Assembly (NCBI GenBank): GCA_028869725.1
Contig: JAGWRJ010000421.1
Coordinates: 1 to 5,669, forward strand
DNA from: Alphaproteobacteria bacterium
GTDB lineage: Bacteria; Pseudomonadota; Alphaproteobacteria; Micropepsales; Micropepsaceae
DNA: 5,669 bases
Direction: 5' to 3'
The notes below the pieces were generated by a model that saw nothing but the letters and a program-made list of their open reading frames with translations, was not told the DNA's origin and ran no database searches. This document shows positions 1 to 4,927 of the stretch, in pieces. The stretch's first letter is position 1; every line of letters starts with the position of its first letter. The translations under genes and the position numbers were made by a program.

Positions 1-35
1 CCTGCATCTGTCCTGCGTGAATACCTTCCTGACAT
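1..35 (-). CDS. Possible 5' end of a gene leaving the left edge
   Basis: On the minus strand an ATG at 35-33 is preceded by GGAGG with an 8-base spacer, a textbook ribosome binding site. The frame reads MSGRYSRRTDA and is open to the window edge. Only eleven codons are visible, so no function can be given. It is divergent from the gene at 135, leaving 99 bases for promoters of both. The call rests on the start signal alone and could be chance. Confidence 0.35.
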   Translation of the reverse strand, partial: MSGRYSRRTDA

Positions 36-63
36 GCCGCGGACCTCCGGCTGCACAGCGCCC

Positions 64-92
64 GCTTATTCTTCTTCCTTACTGCATGACAA
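64..92 (-). promoter_or_regulatory. Candidate sigma-70-type promoter for the left-edge gene
   Basis: On the minus strand TTGTCA (92-87) is followed after 17 bases by ATAAGC (69-64). The -35 resembles TTGACA and the spacing is canonical, but the -10 is a poor match to TATAAT. The predicted transcription start near 57 lies about 20 bases before the ATG at 35. Weak evidence, supported mainly by position. Confidence 0.22.
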
Positions 93-134
93 TTTAGAGC
101 GAGCGGACACACGCCCTGAGCGACCGACAGCACG

Positions 135-1112
135 ATGCCAGACTCCGACACACTTGATGATGAATTAAGGTCTCTTGTTAAGAGCAGAATTGTAGAACGC
201 TTTGTTCCCATCCATTTCGTTGTCACCGCGGAAGGTGCCGAAGTCCACGCCTACTGCCATAATGACGAGATCCTGAGACGCCTTTGCAACTGCGAGCATC
301 AGCCAGATTCGTCGCTTACACCAGATGATTTGAGTGCAGAAATTCGTCAGGCGCTAGATGAGGCCAGATGGAGCGGCCACAGCATTGTCCGAGATGATGT
401 GCCGCTCAAAAATGATGCACCCTTTCCACGAATCACGGTCATCGTCGAACCATTGCCCCGAAGCGGCGATGAACCTCTCTTTCTGATCATGCTTGACCGC
501 AGGAGAGCCGAAGACACAACTTTAGCGTCCAAACATGGGCAGAGGCGACGGTCTGAATGGATGGCGGAGCCACACGCCCGCCAGCTCGGGGAGATGCGCG
601 AGCAGATCCATCGTCACCCCACGGTCAACGAGCGGCTGCTCGATAGGCTGAAGTCTCCCTATGAAAAGTTGCATCTGGCAAGGCAGGAGCTCGCCAATAC
701 AAGGCAGATGCTCCAGGTCCTGAACCGGCAATTGAGCATCGCCAACACGGAGCTTGGCTCGAAGATTAGTGAACTTGGCAGCGGTCCAATAGATGAGGCT
801 ACAGGACCTCGGCCAACTGCCATACTTCTTCTCGATCGCAGTCTCATTCTACGAAGTTTCAGTTCCACCGCTCACAGTCCTTTGACCCTGAGCCCGGCGG
901 ACAACGGAACATCAGTCGAAGACCATCTCCGCCGGCTGCCTGACGCAGACGCACTTTTGCAGGAAATACATGAGGTTGCGACAAGTGGGGTATCACGCGA
1001 TCGGGAGGTTCACGACAACAAGAACGGCGTTCGATACCGCGTACAGATCCTGCCGCATCGGGATGCTAAGGGCCTGCTTGATGGCAGCCTGGTTGTCTTC
1101 CTGGACATGTAG
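135..1112 (+). CDS. CheB/CheR-fusion-like PAS and coiled-coil protein lacking catalytic domains
   Basis: The 325-residue product resembles the region that follows the CheR methyltransferase domain in large CheB/CheR/PAS signalling proteins. Residues 18-122 match the first PAS-like linker (IVERFVPIHFVV at 19-30, then ITVIVEPLP and EPLFLIMLDR). Residues about 165-215 form a predicted coiled coil like the repeated NEEL segment of the family. Residues 225-325 are a PAS domain (ILLLDRSLILRSF, then YRVQILPHRD and DGSLVVFLD). Family members are usually several times longer. CheB, CheR and any kinase domain are absent. An in-frame TGA at 117-119 shows that the reading frame does not extend upstream, and no clear Shine-Dalgarno is seen before the ATG. 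It may be a stand-alone cytoplasmic sensor or scaffold, or a decaying remnant. The domain assignment is from remembered family motifs, not a search. Confidence 0.72.
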   Translation: MPDSDTLDDELRSLVKSRIVERFVPIHFVVTAEGAEVHAYCHNDEILRRLCNCEHQPDSSLTPDDLSAEIRQALDEARWSGHSIVRDDVPLKNDAPFPRITVIVEPLPRSGDEPLFLIMLDRRRAEDTTLASKHGQRRRSEWMAEPHARQLGEMREQIHRHPTVNERLLDRLKSPYEKLHLARQELANTRQMLQVLNRQLSIANTELGSKISELGSGPIDEATGPRPTAILLLDRSLILRSFSSTAHSPLTLSPADNGTSVEDHLRRLPDADALLQEIHEVATSGVSRDREVHDNKNGVRYRVQILPHRDAKGLLDGSLVVFLDM

Positions 1113-1407
1113 AAGAGCTGTTAGGGGAAGTATTTGCAAAGAGGAACCCGGGCGACCTGGGCGTCGCCTTCAACAAACCGCACGGCTTGGTTGCAACGCA
1201 GTCAGGTGACACGCATGGGACTGGAAATAGTCCTTGCGACAGCGATACGCCAGCAACGGCATCGCCGCTCCTGGCTCATTGGTCAACGCACTCCGGCAGA
1301 GACGGCAGATGATAGCCGCCGTTATCGGCTGGCGGGCGGGGAATGTTCGTCTATGTCTGAATGGCTATGGCGGAGGCTAACTCCCGCACATGCTTCGCCG
1401 AACAAAG
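1113..1407. other. Gap between convergent genes, no convincing gene
   Basis: This stretch separates the 3' ends of the PAS-protein gene and the winged-helix gene. Short open frames exist on the plus strand, but none has a good ribosome binding site or a recognisable product. One continues out of frame from the PAS gene (about 1106-1312). A hairpin with 6-bp arms GGCGAC/GTCGCC and a 6-base loop lies at 1151-1168, followed by only two T residues, so it is a poor intrinsic terminator. I see no insertion-sequence ends or long repeats. Confidence 0.5.
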
Positions 1408-2151
1408 CTATTCTTCCGCGCCACTGAACATATCATGGTCTCGATCCTGACCTCCACCTGCAGCATGGGTTTCTGACGTCGATGTCTTGTCTTCGTGGAC
1501 GTCAGAGATAGCTTTCTGTTCGGCGGCGAGGTTTGGAAGCTTGCTTTTGTTTTTTATTCGAATGAGCGTGTTTGAGACAGCAACAGCAGCGCGTGCATGC
1601 GTCAGTTCATCACGGATCTGGACAAGATTGCGGACGATGTCCAAAACCCAGTGATGATACTCGTCGATCAGCGTCTCGAGCAGGTTTTCTTCAGACTTGG
1701 AACCATTATCAGCAAAGGGCTCCGGGCCGGATACCTTTTCTCGGCTCCATGTGCTGGCTGTGGCAGGGCCGGCGGTTGCGTCATCGTTGACGTTACGATG
1801 CCGGATTCTGGGCACATAGCTTCGCCGCGGCAGTTCGATGATGATGGTATCGGCCTCACCGTCGAACGCGTAATAGCGTGCCAGTGCGGTGCGAAGACGA
1901 TTGGCCTCTACACGTACGATGGCGTCCGCTGCCGGATCAAAACTTTCCGGCCTCCCCAGAGCCATGGTAGCAATCGTATAGGCCTTGATCGAACGCGCAT
2001 CACCCTCCAGAGTTGTTTCAACAATAAATTTGAGGAACGCAGCAAGACGCGGTGCGCCGACAAAGTGCGGGTTGCTGAGCACCCGGCTCAGCGCGTCACG
2101 CACGCATTCGATATCCAAGTCACCCAGCCCCGACTCTTTGCAGTCGGTCAT
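1408..2151 (-). CDS. Stand-alone winged-helix DNA-binding protein (cyclase/TPR-type N-terminal domain)
   Basis: The 247-residue protein begins with a domain at about residues 15-118 that matches the winged-helix N-terminal module of alphaproteobacterial adenylate-cyclase-like, TolB- or TPR-containing proteins. Key landmarks are LSNPHFVGAPRLAAFLKFIV, SFDPAADAIVRVEANRLR, LARYY and IELPRRSYVP. In those proteins the module is followed by a membrane segment, repeats or a cyclase domain. Here it is followed by a low-complexity linker, a helical stretch (about 155-200, including YHHWVLDIVRNLVQIRDEL) and a charged tail, with no membrane segment. I infer a cytoplasmic DNA-binding regulator of unknown target. 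The ATG at 2151 is supported by an in-frame TAA ten bases upstream, and GAGG lies 12 bases before it, a rather long spacing. It lies 9 bases after a 36-codon ORF, so coupled translation is possible. Confidence 0.75.
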   Translation of the reverse strand: MTDCKESGLGDLDIECVRDALSRVLSNPHFVGAPRLAAFLKFIVETTLEGDARSIKAYTIATMALGRPESFDPAADAIVRVEANRLRTALARYYAFDGEADTIIIELPRRSYVPRIRHRNVNDDATAGPATASTWSREKVSGPEPFADNGSKSEENLLETLIDEYHHWVLDIVRNLVQIRDELTHARAAVAVSNTLIRIKNKSKLPNLAAEQKAISDVHEDKTSTSETHAAGGGQDRDHDMFSGAEE

Positions 2152-2160
2152 GTCTCGGTA

Positions 2161-2271
2161 TTACCTCGGCTTGTCGCGGGAGAAGGAGAGCCGGAGAAGG
2201 CGACAGGGCAGCTGGGTGTCCGGCGCTTGCACCACGATTTCTTCAGCTGCAGTATTGCGGCGAGACGGCAT
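2161..2271 (-). CDS. Small 36-residue ORF, possible leader peptide
   Basis: An ATG at 2271-2269 is preceded by GAGGAG (2285-2280) with an 8-base spacer, the strongest ribosome binding site in the left half of the window. The product starts MPSRRNTAAEEIVVQAPD and ends SFSRDKPR before a TAA at 2163-2161. It is basic at both ends and matches no family I know. Its 3' end contains the GAGG that precedes the winged-helix gene, which starts 9 bases after its stop. Its 5' end overlaps the 63-codon ORF in another frame. It may be a leader peptide that couples ribosome loading to the downstream regulator, or a small protein of its own. Evidence is the start signal and the position only. Confidence 0.42.
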   Translation of the reverse strand: MPSRRNTAAEEIVVQAPDTQLPCRLLRLSFSRDKPR

Positions 2272-2434
2272 CACGATATCTCCTCGTCGTCAAGGGTGCG
2301 CTCAACGCTGCGCATTCACGGGCGATATCCGCACTCAGGTTTGCGCTGAAAGCCAAAAAACTCGCGGCTTGTGATGCCCGAATGCGGCATCCAAATATGA
2401 TTAAGGTCCACGCAACACACCACCCAAGCAGCAT
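2243..2434 (-). CDS. Small 63-residue ORF with hydrophobic N-terminus
   Basis: The ATG at 2434 follows AGGAG (2443-2439) with a short 4-base spacer. The product begins with an uncharged hydrophobic stretch (MLLGWCVAWTLIIFGC), then an alanine- and serine-rich middle and a more polar tail ending in QYCS. The N-terminus could be a signal peptide or membrane anchor. The cysteine at 16 is preceded by IFG, a poor lipobox, so a lipoprotein is not claimed. It overlaps the 36-codon ORF by 29 bases in another frame and is the first ORF of the minus-strand stack downstream of the FNR/FixK-like site. No homologue is recognised and it may not be expressed. Confidence 0.3.
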   Translation of the reverse strand: MLLGWCVAWTLIIFGCRIRASQAASFLAFSANLSADIARECAALSAPLTTRRYRDAVSPQYCS

Positions 2435-2461
2435 TAATCTCCTGAATCGCGCCCGATGGCC

Positions 2462-2475
2462 TTGATGAATATCAA
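2462..2475. promoter_or_regulatory. FNR/FixK-type operator (anaerobox)
   Basis: TTGATGAATATCAA is an exact match to the TTGAT-N4-ATCAA palindrome bound by FNR, Anr and FixK-type CRP-family regulators. It lies in an AT-rich stretch between divergent transcription units, 27 bases before the ATG of the minus-strand stack and 155 bases before the SRAP start. Measured toward the SRAP gene, a class II activator centred at -41.5 would put the transcription start near 2510, and TTAAT-rich sequence at 2486-2495 lies roughly where a -10 would be. Toward the stack the site is too close to the first ATG for activation of that ORF and would suit repression, or activation of a transcript serving only the downstream ORFs. 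Direction is unresolved. Confidence 0.55.
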
Positions 2476-2630
2476 ATATATTGCTTATTTTTAATCCTCT
2501 CCCCGCGTCGGCGTCATGGCGGTGATTTCAAAGGGAAGAGGCTCCAGCCGCGCGGGGGGCTTAGGCGGTGTTTGCCGAGGTAAGCGCGAACCGGATACGA
2601 TCATCCAAAGTGGACCTGGACCTGAACGCT

Positions 2631-3305
2631 ATGTGTGGTCGCTTTACCAACCGGTACAGCTGGCGGGAACTGAAAGCGCTATACGAACTCAGTGACGTAC
2701 TTTATCCGCAGTCACCTTCCAACTTTGAGCCGCGCTACAACATTGCCCCCACGCAAACGACCTTCGTGGTCCGCATGAGGCCTGATGGCAGACGCGAGCT
2801 CGCACAGCTGCGCTGGGGGCTGTTGCCAGCCTGGGCCAAGTCTCTGCGGGACGGCGCCCGCATGATCAATGCGCGGTGCGAAACTGTTGCTACGAGCCGC
2901 GCCTATAAGGCGGCTTTTGTGGCCCGGCCCTGTCTGGTGGTGGCGGACGGATTTTACGAATGGGCGGCGACGGGGACAACACAGAAGCAGCCCTATTTCC
3001 TCCAGCGCAGGAACGCAGCGCCCTTTGCCTTTGCCGGAGTTTGGGAGACGCGCCATCTCAGCGAAGAGGACACCTTCACCATCATCACCTGTCCTGCCAA
3101 TCGCATGGTCAGCGCGGTCCATGATCGGATGCCACTGATGCTGGCACCTGGCGACTGGCCAGCCTGGCTCGGTAGCCTCGAGGCCCGTACTGCCTGCCTG
3201 TCCCGTCCGCTTCCTGCCGAAGATATGGAAATGTGGCCCGTAGGTCGCGCAGTGGGAAGTCCCAAAAACCAGGGGCCATCACTCATTGCCCCGATCGCGC
3301 TTTAA
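2631..3305 (+). CDS. yedK: SRAP-family (YedK/HMCES) abasic-site DNA-protein crosslinking protein
   Basis: The 224-residue product is a full-length SRAP protein. After removal of Met1, Cys2 becomes the N-terminal nucleophile that forms a thiazolidine crosslink with abasic sites in single-stranded DNA and shields them during replication. The family residues are present: MCGRFT at 1-6, NIAPTQ at 37-42, RWGLLPAWA at 61-69, INARCET at 79-85 (Asn80, Arg82), DGFYEW at 106-111 (Glu110), HDRMP at 164-168 (His164), and the C-terminal VGSPKNQGPSLIAPI. The frame is open for 21 more codons upstream to a GTG, but the start must be the ATG at 2631 because the catalytic Cys has to be residue 2. No clear Shine-Dalgarno precedes it. 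The gene is convergent with the quorum-sensing operon, whose last stop is 95 bases away. SRAP genes occur on chromosomes and on mobile elements, so the setting does not by itself show mobility. Confidence 0.95.
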   Translation: MCGRFTNRYSWRELKALYELSDVLYPQSPSNFEPRYNIAPTQTTFVVRMRPDGRRELAQLRWGLLPAWAKSLRDGARMINARCETVATSRAYKAAFVARPCLVVADGFYEWAATGTTQKQPYFLQRRNAAPFAFAGVWETRHLSEEDTFTIITCPANRMVSAVHDRMPLMLAPGDWPAWLGSLEARTACLSRPLPAEDMEMWPVGRAVGSPKNQGPSLIAPIAL

Positions 3306-3400
3306 GAGCGCAATTGCAGAGCGTGAGTGCCTGCCACGATGATGGCCCGCGCCATGCTGGCCCGCCCTGGTGAAAAGACGCAGCGCCCAAACAGACGCGG
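3306..3400. other. Short convergent gap, no clear terminator
   Basis: This spacer holds the 3' ends of the SRAP gene and of the DUF2285 gene. A small hairpin ATGGC-CCGC-GCCAT at 3342-3355 lacks a T-run on either side. I see no intrinsic terminator and no gene. Confidence 0.4.
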
Positions 3401-4240
3401 TCACGGCCGCTGCGCCCCCAGTATGCGCAGGTATCCTGCCTCGCTCAGCTGGCGGCCACGGGCGATGGCCCGACGTACGCTGTCGCGCAAACATTCATGG
3501 GGATCGCGCCATTCCCGGGCCACCCGTGCAGCTCCAAAGAGGGCGATGGCGATCTGACGATGGGCCATGCCTGCACGCCAGCCATCGAGCGCGGTGAGAA
3601 CCTGATAGAGGCGTGTGGCGGGCTGTGACCGCAGAAAATGGTGGGGACGCAGCGATGCGCACCGTTCGAGCTCCAAAAACGCGGACCAGGCCTGAAGCGG
3701 TGCACCGCGCAGCGACGTGCTCAGAGGCTGCGGAAAGACATGTACCGGCCGGCGCAGGTCTGCGCCAGTGACACAGAGCTGCAAGGTATAGCGCTCTTCG
3801 CGCACGAGCAGATGCTGAACCGCACCACTACGAATCAATACTCCCCCGAAAGGCAGGTCCGCGAGCCGCAAGGCTGGCCGACCGCCAATCGGCGCGCCGA
3901 TGGCAAACGCCCTTAAGACCCCGGCATAGGCATCGGGATGCCACACAACATCGGCATTGAGCGCGTCATGCGCGGCCGATGAGGCGTAAAGACAGGCGGA
4001 GCCACCAATCCCCGCCAGCACGGATGCCGTAAAGACGCGAAACCGCCCAACCGCCTCCTCCTCCCGAAACTGTGCGCGCGCAGTCTCAAGCGCGCCGGCA
4101 AATTGCGAATTGCGGCGCAGGAACTCCCATGCCCAGGCCGCCCGCGACAAGGGTGGCGGCGTCCCAGGTCCACTCCAGCTGCGATGCGTAGCTCTTTGCC
4201 CGCCGGCGCCGCTTCGGCGTCTGTGCGCGCCGCCACTCAC
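3401..4240 (-). CDS. FseA-like DUF6499-DUF2285 transcriptional activator
   Basis: The protein (279 residues from the chosen start) has the DUF6499 signature AWEFLRRN at about residues 37-44. A middle segment with VVWHPDAYAGVL at 98-109 follows, then a C-terminal DUF2285 domain, about residues 165-275. The end of that domain carries the helix-turn-helix-like stretch RQIAIALFGAARVAREW followed by LRDSVRRAIARGRQL and a final AGYLRIL. In Mesorhizobium loti ICEMlSym the same two domains come from msi172 and msi171, joined by programmed frameshifting to make FseA, which activates the excisionase gene rdfS. Here one frame runs through both, so no frameshift is needed. I chose the GTG at 4240 because it overlaps the stop of the AHL synthase gene (GTGA) and has GGGAG eight bases upstream; a TTG at 4282 would also be in frame. 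Domain identity is firm. The FseA role is inferred from order and homology, since other DUF2285 proteins act as antiactivators (QseM). Confidence 0.85.
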   Translation of the reverse strand: MSGGAHRRRSGAGGQRATHRSWSGPGTPPPLSRAAWAWEFLRRNSQFAGALETARAQFREEEAVGRFRVFTASVLAGIGGSACLYASSAAHDALNADVVWHPDAYAGVLRAFAIGAPIGGRPALRLADLPFGGVLIRSGAVQHLLVREERYTLQLCVTGADLRRPVHVFPQPLSTSLRGAPLQAWSAFLELERCASLRPHHFLRSQPATRLYQVLTALDGWRAGMAHRQIAIALFGAARVAREWRDPHECLRDSVRRAIARGRQLSEAGYLRILGAQRP

Positions 4241-4866
4241 TGCGCCGGCTCCCAAACCGGCTGCCACAACACCGGTCCGCAAAGCCCGCCCGCTGCGCGC
4301 AGGTGCGCCAGTATCTCTTCGGAGACAGGCAGCAAGCCGGCGACTGCAATGGTGGGGCCAAGCGGCCTTGCACGACCCAGACGCTGTAAAGGCCAGCGTG
4401 CCCGGCGCAGAATGCGCTCGATCCGTACATCGGTGACCGTCATGATTGCCGACAGTTTGCGGGCAAGGCCGAACTCGAGCATGGCCGCAAAGAGTTCGTA
4501 GGTTGCGCTGCCAAGGCCCGCCGCACCGTCTGCGTCCCGATCAACGTCAACAGCGAAGCGGCTACTCTCCCAGATGTGCTCACCGGCCGGCACGGCATGG
4601 CCGTCCAGAAGCTCGCTGAAGACCTCGCCCAGCATGGTGGGGCCCTGTGACGGCAGCAGCCGCACGCACCCGCCGATGGTGCCCGCTCTGGTCTTCAGCA
4701 GCAGCCACACCGGATGCAGCGCATCAAATCCGTCCTTCTCCATGTCGTTTTCGGTGTGCACCTGCCATTTCAGACGGTCGCGAAAGACGCGGCAGCGCAG
4801 CCGGTACATGTCGTCGAGCGCACCAGAGAACTCATGCTGGCGGTGGGGAGAGATAAGCAGGACCAT
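4237..4866 (-). CDS. LuxI/TraI-family acyl-homoserine-lactone synthase
   Basis: The enzyme joins S-adenosylmethionine and an acyl-carrier-protein acyl chain to make a diffusible AHL signal in the cytoplasm. With the start at 4866 the protein has 209 residues, usual for the family. The conserved residues fall at expected places: Arg24 and Phe28 in YRLRCRVF, Trp34, Glu43-Asp45-Asp48 in MEKDGFD, Arg69 in CVRLLP, Phe83, and Glu100 with Arg103 in WESSRF. An ATG at 4896 would add ten residues, but 4866 fits the family N-terminus (MVLLISP) and has GGAAG six bases upstream, while 4896 lies inside a perfect dyad and has no good ribosome binding site. The gene follows the LuxR gene by 61 bases and overlaps the DUF2285 gene by four. 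Acyl-chain specificity cannot be read from the sequence. Confidence 0.96.
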   Translation of the reverse strand: MVLLISPHRQHEFSGALDDMYRLRCRVFRDRLKWQVHTENDMEKDGFDALHPVWLLLKTRAGTIGGCVRLLPSQGPTMLGEVFSELLDGHAVPAGEHIWESSRFAVDVDRDADGAAGLGSATYELFAAMLEFGLARKLSAIMTVTDVRIERILRRARWPLQRLGRARPLGPTIAVAGLLPVSEEILAHLRAAGGLCGPVLWQPVWEPAQ

Positions 4867-4877
4867 ACGTGACTTCC

Positions 4878-4896
4878 ATGCGGAGTTGCTCCGCAT
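4878..4896. repeat. Perfect 19-bp dyad before the AHL synthase gene
   Basis: ATGCGGAGTTGCTCCGCAT has two perfect 8-bp arms around a 3-base centre. It sits directly upstream of the GGAAG ribosome binding site (4877-4873) of the synthase gene. As DNA its size is close to lux/tra boxes, which are 18-20 bp dyads, and it shares the outer AT with the Agrobacterium tra box, but the inner sequence differs. As RNA it would form a strong 8-bp hairpin ending at the ribosome binding site. Its centre is only about 21 bases from the start codon, which does not suit normal class II activation. Confidence 0.6.
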
Positions 4897-4927
4897 TGGA
4901 GGCCCAGCTCGTCATGTGACACACGCT

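Noticed and set aside
1151..1168. Hairpin GGCGAC/GTCGCC as a terminator for the PAS gene
   Set aside because: Only two T residues follow the stem, so it does not meet the usual form of an intrinsic terminator.
1134..1427. 97-codon plus-strand open frame in the gap after the PAS gene
   Set aside because: The product is rich in Arg, Ser, Thr and Trp without recognisable motifs, there is no good ribosome binding site, and it runs into the 3' end of the winged-helix gene.
1597..2349. 250-codon plus-strand open frame opposite the winged-helix gene
   Set aside because: It is the antisense of a gene with clear family motifs, and its own translation has no recognisable domain.
2588..2602. LexA-box-like GAAC-N7-GATC before the SRAP gene
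   Set aside because: One base differs from the alphaproteobacterial direct repeat GAAC-N7-GAAC (and from GAAC-N7-GTTC). A single imperfect match is too weak to claim SOS control.
2568..2630. Upstream GTG start for the SRAP gene, adding 21 residues
   Set aside because: SRAP proteins need Cys at position 2, and MCGRF begins at 2631. The extra residues have no family counterpart.
3342..3355. Hairpin ATGGC/GCCAT between the convergent genes as a shared terminator
   Set aside because: The stem is five base pairs with no T-run on either strand.
4086..4430. Programmed frameshift at the start of the DUF2285 gene
   Set aside because: I compared the three minus-strand frames across this stretch. The DUF6499 motif, the middle segment and DUF2285 all lie in one frame, so no shift is needed.
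4867..4896. Upstream ATG at 4896 for the AHL synthase
   Set aside because: It lacks a clear ribosome binding site and lies in the 19-bp dyad. The start at 4866 puts all conserved residues at the expected positions.
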